A DNA stretch of 58,492 nt. Origin: Bact-19 sp038319215. Lineage in GTDB: Bacteria; Bacteroidota; Bacteroidia; Bacteroidales; ML635J-15. Location: assembly GCA_038319215.1 (NCBI GenBank), contig JBBQCZ010000008.1, positions 1 to 58,492 of the forward strand. Reading direction: 5' to 3'. Shown here one piece after another: positions 31,329 through 39,480 of the stretch (position 1 is its first letter; each line of letters opens with the position of its first letter). Made by a program: the position numbers and the translations under genes. A model generated the notes under the pieces. That model saw only the letters and a program-made list of their open reading frames with translations. It was not told where the DNA came from and did not search any database.

Positions 31329-33290
31329 ATGAAACTTTCGGTTATCATAGTTAACTACAATGTAAAGCACTTTCTTGAACAGTGTTTAAACTCTGTATTT
31401 GAATCGGCGAGACATTGTGAAACTGAAATTTTTGTAGTTGACAACAACTCTGTTGACGGCTCCTGTTCAATGGTTAAATCAAAATTTCCTGAAGTAAAAC
31501 TGATTGAGAATAAGGTCAATTACGGATTTGCTTATGCAAATAATCAGGCAATAAAAATATCCACAGGAGACTATGTTTTACTACTTAATCCCGACACTGT
31601 AATTGAAGAAAAAACCTTCGCATCTGTCTGTGAGTTTATGGACAATCATAACGATGCAGGTGGATTGGGAGTAAAAATGATCGATGGCAAAGCCAGATTT
31701 TTGCCAGAATCAAAAAGAGGATTACCAACACCCGAAGTCGCTTTTTACAAAATTTTTGGACTATCAAAGATTTTCCCAAAATCAGCAAAATTTGGTCAGT
31801 ATCACTTATCATATCTTGATAAGGAAAAAATTCATCAAGTAGATATTCTTTCCGGTGCTTTTATGCTTTTGCGAAAAGAGACTCTTAATAAAACTGGTCT
31901 TCTCGACGAAACTTTTTTTATGTATGGCGAAGATATTGACATGTCTTATCGTATTACACTAGAGGGCTACAAGAATTATTACTTTCCTAACACCACAATA
32001 ATTCACTACAAAGGAGAAAGCACAAAAAAAGGTAGTATAAATTATGTTTTGGTATTTTACAATGCCATGATAATTTTTGCAAAAAAACACTTTTCAAAAA
32101 AAAATGCTGGTGCCTTAATTGCCTTAATAAAACTCGCAATTTATTTACGAGCTTTACTTGCAATTATATACAGGTTCGGACGTAGTATTATCACTCCTAT
32201 TATTGATGCATCAATAATTCTTTCCGGTTTTATAATTATTGCGCCTCTTTGGTCAAATTACAAATTCGGATCGCAAGATGCATACCCTCAAGATGTTTTT
32301 GTTTATGCGTTAACTGGCTACATAATAATTTGGATAACATCACTAATGTTTCTCGGTGGTTACGACAAACCTGTAAAACTTAAAAATGTATTTAAAGGTA
32401 TTTTGGCAGGTACAATTTTAATACTAGTTTTATATTCATTATTACCAATAAACTACAGATTTTCCAGAGCCATTATTCTGTGGGGAGCAGCTTGGTCAAC
32501 CATAATTATTCCATTAATTAGACTAGCGCTTCATTACACTGGCAGAAGTATTTTTAAAATAAATCTACCTGGCAAAAAACGCGTAGCTATTGTAGGTTCA
32601 AAGCCTGAGAGTAATGAGTTGGTTAAGCAACTAAACAATAATAATCCAAAAATAAAAATATCTGCGTTTGTAAATCCCGAAGGAGAGATTTCTGATGATT
32701 TTTTTGCTGGGGACCTAAGCCAACTAGACGAAGTTGTAAAAATAAATAAGATTGACGAAATAATTTTCTGCGCAAAAAGCCTTCAATCTCAGCAGATAAT
32801 TCAAACAATGCTTCAACTAAATAATGCACGACTAGATTACAAAATTGCAAGTCCCGATGGAATATCTGTAATCGGAAGCAACTCTATAAATACTACTGGA
32901 GAACTTTACAACATAGATATAAATAGTATCGCAAAACCAGAAAATCAGCGAAACAAAAGAATGTTGGATTTTTCTTTTTCAATTTTCTTTATCAGCTTAT
33001 TACCAATCTTTATTCTTATGGTTAGAAAACCCGGTAAGATGATAAAGAATTTGATGTTAGTTTTAATCGGTTCTAGCTCCTTTGTTGCTTATTGCGAATC
33101 TGACGGAGTGGACACAAGCCTTTTGCCGAAGATAAGAAAAGGAATTTTTTCACCTGTTAGCATTATAAAAAAATCTGAGATAACAATTGCTATGACAGAG
33201 AGGCTAAATGTAATGTATGCAAAAGATTACAGATTGATGCAGGATATTAATATTATATTAAAATCATGGAAAAAATTGGGTCAAAACTAG
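31329..33290 (+). CDS. GT2 glycosyltransferase fused to a degenerate sugar-transferase module
   Basis: A 653-residue membrane protein. Residues 1-245 are a family 2 glycosyltransferase: SVIIVNYNVKHFLEQCLNS at the start, LLLNPDTVI near residue 92 for nucleotide-sugar binding, and FMYGEDIDMSYRI near 200. Residues 270-400 hold about four membrane segments. A Rossmann domain follows (KRVAIVGSKPESNELV near 417). The C-terminus begins NKRMLDFSFSIFF as in polyprenyl-phosphate sugar transferases, but the catalytic core of that family is reduced to a short segment (LPKIRKGIFSP; YAKDYRLMQDI). It therefore probably transfers a sugar through the GT2 domain, with the rest as a membrane and regulatory scaffold, perhaps for polysaccharide or glycolipid synthesis. 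Confidence 0.85.
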   Translation: MKLSVIIVNYNVKHFLEQCLNSVFESARHCETEIFVVDNNSVDGSCSMVKSKFPEVKLIENKVNYGFAYANNQAIKISTGDYVLLLNPDTVIEEKTFASVCEFMDNHNDAGGLGVKMIDGKARFLPESKRGLPTPEVAFYKIFGLSKIFPKSAKFGQYHLSYLDKEKIHQVDILSGAFMLLRKETLNKTGLLDETFFMYGEDIDMSYRITLEGYKNYYFPNTTIIHYKGESTKKGSINYVLVFYNAMIIFAKKHFSKKNAGALIALIKLAIYLRALLAIIYRFGRSIITPIIDASIILSGFIIIAPLWSNYKFGSQDAYPQDVFVYALTGYIIIWITSLMFLGGYDKPVKLKNVFKGILAGTILILVLYSLLPINYRFSRAIILWGAAWSTIIIPLIRLALHYTGRSIFKINLPGKKRVAIVGSKPESNELVKQLNNNNPKIKISAFVNPEGEISDDFFAGDLSQLDEVVKINKIDEIIFCAKSLQSQQIIQTMLQLNNARLDYKIASPDGISVIGSNSINTTGELYNIDINSIAKPENQRNKRMLDFSFSIFFISLLPIFILMVRKPGKMIKNLMLVLIGSSSFVAYCESDGVDTSLLPKIRKGIFSPVSIIKKSEITIAMTERLNVMYAKDYRLMQDINIILKSWKKLGQN

Positions 33291-33805
33291 AAAATTTAAA
33301 CATAATTTTACGAAAACCAGAACCTGAAGATATAGAATTTTTATTTGGGCTAGAAAACAATACCGATTATTGGTTTGTTAGCGACACTAAGACACCATTT
33401 TCAAAATGGCAAATAAAACTACATATAGAAAATAGTGTTTATGATTTGTTCACAAATAAAGAACTACGACTAATTATAACTCAAAAAAAGACTGGAATTC
33501 ACATCGGAATTGTAGATTTATTTGACTATGATCCAATACACAATAGGGCTGGAATTGGTATAGTTGTTAATAGTGAGTTTCAATCTCAAGGATATGCATC
33601 ACAAGCTTTAGAATTGCTAATAGATTACTCTTTTAAGACACTTGCTTTGAATCAGTTATGGTGCAATATTGACTCGGCAAACTTCGATAGCATTAATCTT
33701 TTTAGTAAATTTGGATTTATCAAGTGTGGTGAATTGAAACAGTGGAAAAAAAACGGAAAGAATTATTTTGATGTAAACATTTACCAACTGCTTAACCAAC
33801 AATAA
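33266..33805 (+). CDS. GNAT-family N-acetyltransferase
   Basis: A 179-residue acetyltransferase. The pattern NIILRKPEPEDIEFLFGLEN at the start and the acetyl-CoA loop FQSQGYASQALELLIDY near residue 110 are typical, with FSKFGFIKCGELKQW as the final strand. The layout is like the spermidine/ribosomal-protein acetyltransferase subgroup; the substrate is unknown. The ATG at 33266 overlaps the glycosyltransferase end by 25 bases, so the two are translationally coupled, which hints at a role in sugar modification. Cytoplasmic. Confidence 0.88.
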   Translation: MEKIGSKLENLNIILRKPEPEDIEFLFGLENNTDYWFVSDTKTPFSKWQIKLHIENSVYDLFTNKELRLIITQKKTGIHIGIVDLFDYDPIHNRAGIGIVVNSEFQSQGYASQALELLIDYSFKTLALNQLWCNIDSANFDSINLFSKFGFIKCGELKQWKKNGKNYFDVNIYQLLNQQ

Positions 33806-33817
33806 ATATTTTCAATA

Positions 33818-34018
33818 ATGAAAAAGTTAAGGAATAAGTTCTATTTGACAAAAGCTGCATTATTATTATCAATTTTAGCAGCATTGGGATTTTCTGCATG
33901 TGATGGAGAAGATATTCAACCAGAATACGGCGTGCCCGTGGTTAGAGAAAAAGCTATCAAAGCAAATATCATTAAAAATGATTCAATAATAAGTCAGAAA
34001 ACCCTATATTTGGAATAG
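33818..34018 (+). CDS. Short lipoprotein resembling the radical-SAM-associated lipoprotein family
   Basis: A 66-residue protein. A basic N-terminus and hydrophobic stretch (KAALLLSILAALGFSAC) end in a likely lipobox cysteine, followed by DGEDIQPEYGVPVV. The LGFSAC(D) then EYG(V/T)P arrangement recalls a Bacteroidota lipoprotein family encoded with a radical SAM enzyme. Known members are longer and continue into a carboxypeptidase-regulatory-like domain; here the frame stops after LYLE. No radical SAM gene is in the window. It may be a truncated relic or a naturally short variant. The ATG is 13 bases after the GNAT stop codon. Family resemblance is from recall. Confidence 0.55.
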   Translation: MKKLRNKFYLTKAALLLSILAALGFSACDGEDIQPEYGVPVVREKAIKANIIKNDSIISQKTLYLE

Positions 34019-34031
34019 ACACAAGAATTGA

Positions 34032-34499
34032 CTACGGATTAATTAATTGAGAAAAACTTTTTACTTCGGTAAAAAATTTAACATCTTCATTTTTCCTACA
34101 TTCCCCCATAACAAAACTTATTCCGTTGGTTATTAAGAAAAAAGGTGCTCCAATCTCGTAATTATAATTCCAAATCTGGTCAAACACAGCTTGTTCCAAT
34201 TTGACCGATGGGGCCTTACATTCAATAATCATCAAAGGAAAAATATCTTTATTATAAATTAGAGCATCAAAACGATAATTTCTGCCAGCCAATACAAGCG
34301 ACTTTTCTAATGCTATAAGGTTAATTGGAAAATCAAATTCAGCCACAAGGAATTTTATTAAATTTTGCCTCACCCATTCTTCAGGAGTACAAACCAGCCA
34401 TTTCTTTCGCAACTCATCAAATATCATAAGTTTTCCAGAATCATCTTTCATCCTAAAATCATAAGTATTGTAACAAAGACTAACTAATGGACTATTCAT
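34032..34499 (-). CDS. Stand-alone HSDR_N-type nuclease-like protein
   Basis: A 155-residue protein matching the N-terminal domain of type I restriction R subunits (HSDR_N), but without helicase domains. The PD-(D/E)XK nuclease core is intact: RFDALIY supplies D78 and MIIECKAP supplies E93 and K95, preceded by the helix containing E65. TPEEWVRQNLIKFLV near residue 38 is the family N-terminal helix. Such short proteins are common in Bacteroidota as lone genes. No methylase or specificity subunit is nearby, so it is not a complete restriction system. Its start overlaps the stop of the upstream DUF6265 gene by eight bases. Confidence 0.85.
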   Translation of the reverse strand: MNSPLVSLCYNTYDFRMKDDSGKLMIFDELRKKWLVCTPEEWVRQNLIKFLVAEFDFPINLIALEKSLVLAGRNYRFDALIYNKDIFPLMIIECKAPSVKLEQAVFDQIWNYNYEIGAPFFLITNGISFVMGECRKNEDVKFFTEVKSFSQLINP

Positions 34500-34959
34500 C
34501 TTTATGTCTTATCATTAGATAATCCATGCATGAATTATCGGCATTACTAGCTTCAGTCCAAACATAAACAGAGTCATTCCCCATACGCATATAATTTATA
34601 TTTCGGGGATAATCTGTTAAAGGATTTTCAAATTTCCACAAAACAGGATCAGGCCTTTGTAATGAAAAACGTGCGTAGGTTCTAGTATTTTTAACATTAG
34701 CAGACATTTGATAAACTATTTCTGAATTGAAATAGTTTATTCTCATAGTGTCAAAAACTACAGTATCATTGTAAAAAATCCTGAAAGTCTTTCCTGTCAA
34801 TTCTTTATCATTAGTTTTATTCCACATCTCAAACGAGCTACCAGTTTCTGATGAAATCTCCCATACTCCTAATAGCCATAATGGAAAGTCATTGCTAGTC
34901 TGCGAAAATGCACCGGAGACAAAACATAAAAATAAGATACAAATTAATATTTTTTTCAC
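34492..34959 (-). CDS. DUF6265-like exported protein
   Basis: A 155-residue protein with a signal peptide (MKKILICILFLCFVSGAFSQ). The mature domain, FPLWLLGVWEISSETGSSFE followed by MWNKTNDKELTGKTFRI, matches the DUF6265 beta-barrel family of unknown function. It is probably periplasmic. It overlaps the HSDR_N gene by eight bases, so the pair forms an operon, although their cellular compartments differ. The upstream region is shared divergently with the exported protein at 35143. Confidence 0.72.
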   Translation of the reverse strand: MKKILICILFLCFVSGAFSQTSNDFPLWLLGVWEISSETGSSFEMWNKTNDKELTGKTFRIFYNDTVVFDTMRINYFNSEIVYQMSANVKNTRTYARFSLQRPDPVLWKFENPLTDYPRNINYMRMGNDSVYVWTEASNADNSCMDYLMIRHKDE

Positions 34960-35098
34960 AGTTCAAAATTAATAATAATTTTCACAATCAAAAAATAAGC
35001 CTATTTTATTTTAAACAATGCTACAAATTTTAACATTTATGTGCAAAAATCTGTTAATAATAAGGTAGATAAATAAAATGCATAAAATTTATTTACAG

Positions 35099-35106
35099 TA
35101 TCTTTG
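35099..35106 (+). promoter_or_regulatory. Minus-7 box (TATCTTTG)
   Basis: TATCTTTG fits TAnnTTTG and precedes the exported-protein gene at 35143 by 36 bases. Confidence 0.55.
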
Positions 35107-35142
35107 TATAAATAATATTTTTTATGATTTAAATTTTATTTT

Positions 35143-36192
35143 ATGAAAGCGTTAAAACAGATATTACTTTTATTACTATTCATGTCTGCAATTCAGACAT
35201 TTGCTCAAGTTCAGGACACATTGCCAACTAAAGGACCACAGCAATACGTAATAACCAAACAAAATGGAATTGAATACATTGGAGCAATACTCCAGGACGA
35301 TGGAAGAGAAGTTCTTATTGAAACTATCACTCTTGGAAAAATATACATACCAAAATCTGAAATAAACAGTATTATTAAAATTGAGGATAAAAAAGATGTC
35401 GTTTTCGGAGAATACCGTACTACAGGACCATTTACAACTAGATATGTTTTTACCACAAATGCTCTTCCAATAAAAAAAGGAGAAAACTATGCAATGGTTA
35501 ATTTATATGGACCAGAAGTTCATTTTGCAGTACTGGACAATTTGAGTATTGGAGTAATGTCGACATGGATTGCAAGCCCAATGGTACTTGCTTTAAAATA
35601 TTCATTTAAATCAGCAATTCCTAAATGGAATTTTTCGGTTGGCACACTAATGGCTACTTCTGGATATCTCAACACTTTTAGAGGATATGGAGGTTTACAT
35701 TGGGGAACTCTTACATATGGAGATAGAATGAACAACATAAGTATTTCTGGAGGATATGCATACATGACCGCAGGTTTCGACGACATTCCAATCGAAGGGA
35801 TTTATTACAACCGAAGCCCTGATCGTAGAGTTGCAACTCCAACTGGAGCTGTTATGTTCTCTGTTTCGGGAATTGCAAAAGTTGGAGCTAAGGCAAGTTT
35901 TGTGTTCGACTCGATGGGTTTTGTGTTTGATTTAAATTCTTATGATCAAAGCTATGTAGAAACAACACAAGGATATTATGATGCTATAACAGATCTTTGG
36001 GTAGATCCAATTTATAGAATTACGGTCACGAAAACAACTGCCAAGCATATTGGACTCTTGCTTATGCCCGGATTTAGATTCCAAAAAAATCCAAACAAAG
36101 CGTTCCAAGTTTCATTATCCGGAGTTTCAATTTTTGGAGAAGAAAGTCTATCTTTCCCTTTTCCGATGTGTTCTTGGTATTATAAATTTTGA
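35143..36192 (+). CDS. Exported protein of unknown function, probably outer-membrane beta barrel
   Basis: A 349-residue protein with a signal peptide (MKALKQILLLLLFMSAIQTF then AQ). Residues 30-90 form a compact region (QQYVITKQNGIEYIGAILQD; IYIPKSEINSIIKI) that resembles small SH3-like sensing modules often placed before barrels. The remainder has alternating hydrophobic strands with aromatic girdles (YGGLHWGTLTYG; ISISGGYAYMT; HIGLLLMPGFRF) and ends in SWYYKF, a terminal aromatic typical of outer-membrane proteins. No specific family is recognised. It is the first of three consecutive exported unknowns. Confidence 0.68.
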   Translation: MKALKQILLLLLFMSAIQTFAQVQDTLPTKGPQQYVITKQNGIEYIGAILQDDGREVLIETITLGKIYIPKSEINSIIKIEDKKDVVFGEYRTTGPFTTRYVFTTNALPIKKGENYAMVNLYGPEVHFAVLDNLSIGVMSTWIASPMVLALKYSFKSAIPKWNFSVGTLMATSGYLNTFRGYGGLHWGTLTYGDRMNNISISGGYAYMTAGFDDIPIEGIYYNRSPDRRVATPTGAVMFSVSGIAKVGAKASFVFDSMGFVFDLNSYDQSYVETTQGYYDAITDLWVDPIYRITVTKTTAKHIGLLLMPGFRFQKNPNKAFQVSLSGVSIFGEESLSFPFPMCSWYYKF

Positions 36193-36294
36193 TCTATTAC
36201 AATATTGAACAATTAGTTTAATTTTGTAAATAAATTTCTTTTAAAATCATATTTTTTTACTTTATTAAGTTCATCTAAAACATATAACATATAA

Positions 36295-36954
36295 TTGAAG
36301 AGACTTTTATTCATATTAATTACAATTAGCTTAGGCACTTTACTAAGTGCACAAAATGACAGTGCTAAATTAACAAGATATGACTATAGCTTTTCTTTTA
36401 AAGAAGGTCTATATTTAGACTTTTATTCCTTTAGTAATAATTCACCACTACAATTTCAATCTTTATCATATCCATCATATGGGGACAAAGATTTTTTTCA
36501 GATTTTAGATACCGCAAAAACGATAAGTTTTTTTGATGATTATGGTATAGTTGTAACAATTAATTCAAATAATTTGTGGGGCTACAGTAGAAACGGCAAA
36601 CCCTATATCTATTGGGCAGAGAAATTTAATCTTGTTCCATTCGTTGGAGCAGTTAGCCATTTTATTACGACAATTAAAGTACAATACTCAACTTACCGAG
36701 ACCCTTTCTACGACCCATATTACTATAATCCATCAGCCAGAACTTATCAAAGCGAGGAAATTAGACAATATCTGATTGATATGGAAACTGGCAATATATT
36801 GGAATATAGCCTAAAAAATGTGGAATCAATTTTGCAAAGAGAACCTGAAATTTACACAGATTTTTCAAAACTTAGCAAACGAAAAAAAAGCAAACAAATG
36901 TTCTACTACATAAAATTATATAACGAGAAAAGAGGCTTGTGGATTCTAGAATAA
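36295..36954 (+). CDS. Exported protein of unknown function (TTG start)
   Basis: A 219-residue protein. The frame begins at a TTG immediately after an in-frame TAA, and the first 19 residues, KRLLFILITISLGTLLSAQ after the initiator, form a signal peptide. No in-frame ATG lies near, so TTG is the likely start unless the base call is wrong. The mature part is tyrosine-rich (YRDPFYDPYYYNPSARTYQ near residue 140) and ends in a basic region (KLSKRKKSKQMFYYIKLYN). No family is recognised. It lies between two other exported unknowns on the same strand. Confidence 0.62.
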   Translation: MKRLLFILITISLGTLLSAQNDSAKLTRYDYSFSFKEGLYLDFYSFSNNSPLQFQSLSYPSYGDKDFFQILDTAKTISFFDDYGIVVTINSNNLWGYSRNGKPYIYWAEKFNLVPFVGAVSHFITTIKVQYSTYRDPFYDPYYYNPSARTYQSEEIRQYLIDMETGNILEYSLKNVESILQREPEIYTDFSKLSKRKKSKQMFYYIKLYNEKRGLWILE

Positions 36955-37002
36955 TTTTCTCGAAAAATAAAACTGATTTTACATTATTATAAAACCTACA
37001 AT

Positions 37003-37860
37003 ATGAAAAAAGCACCCTTAATTTTGATATTAGCAATAATTTCATTACATGTATTTTCTCAAATTAAAATTCCTGTTGGGACAAAAACCGACATTAATAA
37101 ATTTATGAAATCTACAACATATATTGTGCTGAAGAATGACCGCATGTCAGATTACAATACAGCTATGCAAGAAGCAATAGAAAAACATTGGACAATTACT
37201 CCTTATGAATTTGTTACCGAATCAGACTTTAAAAATTTTAAAAAAGATCCGAATAAATCTTTTTTGATGATAAATCAGGTGTATTTCGAAAAAGACAAAT
37301 CTCAAACACTATTTGATTTTATTATTCTTTCTATTGGAGGCAATTTCAAAACTGTTGATGATATGCCAACATTATGTGCAATTCCATTGTGCTACAAAGG
37401 CGCCCTAGAATCAGATTATGATTATAAAATTGGGCTTATGGTAAAATTTATCCAGAACCACATGCTAGCATGTCAACAAAACCCAAGCTTAAATGAAGAA
37501 AACATAGCAGAGTATTATATGGATAAATCTGGAAGTCCAAAAAAGAAGACACTATATTTATTGAAAGAAGAAGTTGAGCCGGAAATAAGAACAAAAAACT
37601 CATTTGCCACAGCATACCCATTCAACTTTGAGTATTCAACTAAAGAAAAAATAGTAAGCCTAATAGCAAATAACGACGAAAAAGCTTTAATCCTTCATAT
37701 ACTTGGACCACAAATGAGCAGTACTTTATCTTATTGTGTTAAAATAATTATCGACACAGAAAATGGTCAAATCTTTTATTACGACATGCATAAAGTTGGG
37801 AATAAAAGCCCCTCCAATCTTCTTAAAAGTGACCTTAAAAAACTTGCAGACAAAGAATGA
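37003..37860 (+). CDS. Exported protein of unknown function upstream of folC
   Basis: A 285-residue protein with a signal peptide (MKKAPLILILAIISLHVFSQ). The mature part is alpha/beta (KSTTYIVLKNDRMSDYNTAM; HWTITPYEFVTESDFKNF; DKSQTLFDFIILSIGG), which resembles small periplasmic domains, but I recognise no family. It ends with a lysine-rich tail. Its stop overlaps the folC start by four bases (ATGA), implying translational coupling between an exported protein and a folate enzyme, which is likely positional rather than functional. Confidence 0.62.
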   Translation: MKKAPLILILAIISLHVFSQIKIPVGTKTDINKFMKSTTYIVLKNDRMSDYNTAMQEAIEKHWTITPYEFVTESDFKNFKKDPNKSFLMINQVYFEKDKSQTLFDFIILSIGGNFKTVDDMPTLCAIPLCYKGALESDYDYKIGLMVKFIQNHMLACQQNPSLNEENIAEYYMDKSGSPKKKTLYLLKEEVEPEIRTKNSFATAYPFNFEYSTKEKIVSLIANNDEKALILHILGPQMSSTLSYCVKIIIDTENGQIFYYDMHKVGNKSPSNLLKSDLKKLADKE

Positions 37861-39146
37861 ACTACGAACAAGTACTCGAATTTATGTTCAACTCGCTACC
37901 AATGTACCAGCGAATAGGACAGGCAGCATATAAAGCAAATCTCGACAATACACAAGCCCTAGATAAACACTTTGATTATCCTCATAAGAAATTTAAAACA
38001 ATTCATATTGCAGGCACAAACGGAAAGGGTTCGGTTTCCCATAGTTTGGCTTCTGTACTTCAGGAGGCTGGTTATAAAACAGGCTTATATACTTCCCCAC
38101 ATTTAGTTGACTATAGAGAAAGAATACGTGTAAATGGAGAAATGATTTCGAAAGAATTCATTACAGAATTTATCAACCTAAATTCAAGCATTCTTACTCA
38201 ATTAAAGCCATCTTTTTTTGAAATGTCTGTTGCTTTGGCGTTTGACTATTTCAGATTTTGTGAAGTCGACATAGCCGTTATTGAAGTTGGAATGGGAGGT
38301 CGTTTAGACTCAACAAATATTATTACTCCAGAAATTTCAATAATAACAAATATTGGACTCGACCACACTCAATTCCTAGGCAACACACTCGAAAAAATAG
38401 CAATTGAAAAAGCTGGAATAATTAAGCCAGGAATACCTATAATTATTGGGGAAACTCAAATTGAGACAAAACAAGTTTTTTCAAAGAAAGCAAAAGAATC
38501 AAACTCAGAGATAACTTTTTCAGATGAATCTTACATGGTTCAACTTAAAGAATCAGGTTTTATAACAAGTAAGTACAAAGTAAACCATCTAAATACAGAT
38601 TCAGTTATTGAGTTTGGGTTAAATGGCTCATATCAAAAGAAAAATCTCTCAACAATACTAACTTCTTTAGAAAAATTAAGAAATAAAGGTTTTACTATCA
38701 CCAACGAAAACATTAATTGTGGTCTTGCTAATGTTCAAAAAAACACAGGCCTACGTGGACGATGGGAAGTAATAAATAAAAACCCTCTTTGTATTTGTGA
38801 TACAGGACACAATAAAGAAGGCTTGAATTATGTAATTTCTCAATTGACATCTCAAAAATACGAAACACTTCATATTGTATTAGGCTTTGTAAATGACAAA
38901 AATGTGTCTGAAGTCTTAGGTTTATTTCCAAAAGAAGCAAAATATTATTTCACACAAGCATCAATTCCAAGAGCTCTAGCTGTTGAACAATTACAAAACG
39001 AAGCAAAAAAACACGACATTTTGGGGAATATTTATAAAAATGTGATTTCTGCGTATGAAGATGCACTAAAAAACGCAGGTAAAAACGATGTTATTTTTGT
39101 TGGTGGAAGCACTTTTGTTGTAGGTGATTTAATAAAAGACATCTGA
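37857..39146 (+). CDS. folC: Bifunctional folylpolyglutamate synthase / dihydrofolate synthase
   Basis: A 429-residue Mur-ligase-fold enzyme that adds glutamate to dihydropteroate and to folates with ATP. The P-loop GTNGKGS is at residues 53-59, followed by GLYTSPHLVDYRERI. FEMSVALAFDYF near 122 and VIEVGMGGRLDSTNII near 140 hold the second ATP-binding signature. Later motifs include IGLDHTQFLG and the C-terminal ICDTGHNKEGL near 315, with the conserved Asp/His. Length fits bacterial FolC. Cytoplasmic. A tRNA-like repeat region follows about 110 bases downstream. Confidence 0.95.
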   Translation: MNYEQVLEFMFNSLPMYQRIGQAAYKANLDNTQALDKHFDYPHKKFKTIHIAGTNGKGSVSHSLASVLQEAGYKTGLYTSPHLVDYRERIRVNGEMISKEFITEFINLNSSILTQLKPSFFEMSVALAFDYFRFCEVDIAVIEVGMGGRLDSTNIITPEISIITNIGLDHTQFLGNTLEKIAIEKAGIIKPGIPIIIGETQIETKQVFSKKAKESNSEITFSDESYMVQLKESGFITSKYKVNHLNTDSVIEFGLNGSYQKKNLSTILTSLEKLRNKGFTITNENINCGLANVQKNTGLRGRWEVINKNPLCICDTGHNKEGLNYVISQLTSQKYETLHIVLGFVNDKNVSEVLGLFPKEAKYYFTQASIPRALAVEQLQNEAKKHDILGNIYKNVISAYEDALKNAGKNDVIFVGGSTFVVGDLIKDI

Positions 39147-39189
39147 CAGTCAGTGCGTTACAAATTTATTTGAAATTTTTCAAAAAATA

Positions 39190-39221
39190 TTTGGCAAATA
39201 AATAAATGTAATATATATTTG
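39190..39221 (+). promoter_or_regulatory. Promoter of the tRNA-Val cluster
   Basis: TTTG at 39190-39193, a 20-base spacer and TATATTTG at 39214-39221 match the Bacteroidota TTTG-N17-23-TAnnTTTG promoter well. It lies upstream of both tRNA-like copies, so they are probably transcribed with tRNA-Val. Confidence 0.7.
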
Positions 39222-39256
39222 CAGTCCCAAAACGGGAATACGTTCTTCAAAAAAAA

Positions 39257-39330
39257 GGTTGCTTAGCTCAGTTGGTTCAGAGCATTCCGACTTTGGTCGA
39301 GAGAGTCGCTGATAAAGAGAATAAAATATT
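39257..39330 (+). repeat. tRNA-like element A (74 nt, degenerate tRNA-Val copy)
   Basis: The D-arm half (GCTTAGCTCAGTTGGTTCAGAGCA) is near-identical to tRNA-Val, but the anticodon arm is replaced by TTCCGA-CTTTGG-TCGAGA and the T-arm by AT-rich sequence (CGCTGATAAAGAGAATAAAA). It cannot be a working tRNA: there is no T-loop and no 3' acceptor strand. Confidence 0.75.
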
Positions 39331-39404
39331 GGGAGCTTAGCTCTGTTGGTTCAGAGCATCCCGACTTTGGTCGGGAGAGTCGCTGATAAAAAGAATAAAA
39401 TATT
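39331..39404 (+). repeat. tRNA-like element B (74 nt, degenerate tRNA-Val copy)
   Basis: It begins GGGAGCTTAGCTC like tRNA-Val, and its anticodon-like arm TCCCGA-CTTTGG-TCGGGA is perfectly paired, unlike copy A. The T-arm is again replaced by AT-rich sequence (CGCTGATAAAAAGAATAAAA). Copies A, B and the true tRNA follow one another at an exact 74-base period. Confidence 0.78.
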
Positions 39405-39479
39405 GGGAGCTTAGCTCAGTTGGTTCAGAGCACCTGCCTTACAAGCAGGGGGTCGCTGGTTCGAATCCAGCAGTTCCCA
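39405..39479 (+). tRNA. tRNA-Val (anticodon TAC)
   Basis: The acceptor stem GGGAGCT pairs with AGTTCCC (39472-39478) and A39479 is the discriminator. The anticodon stem CCTGC/GCAGG encloses CTTACAA, giving anticodon TAC. The T-arm GCTGG-TTCGAAT-CCAGC is complete. The CCA end is not encoded. Two tRNA-like elements precede it and partial duplicates follow. Confidence 0.95.
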
Positions 39480-39480
39480 C

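Noticed and set aside
34032..34499. A type I restriction system
   Set aside because: Only the HSDR_N domain is present; there are no helicase domains, methylase or specificity subunit.
39257..39404. Two additional functional tRNAs
   Set aside because: The D-arm matches, but the T-arm and 3' acceptor strand are missing, so neither copy can fold as a tRNA.
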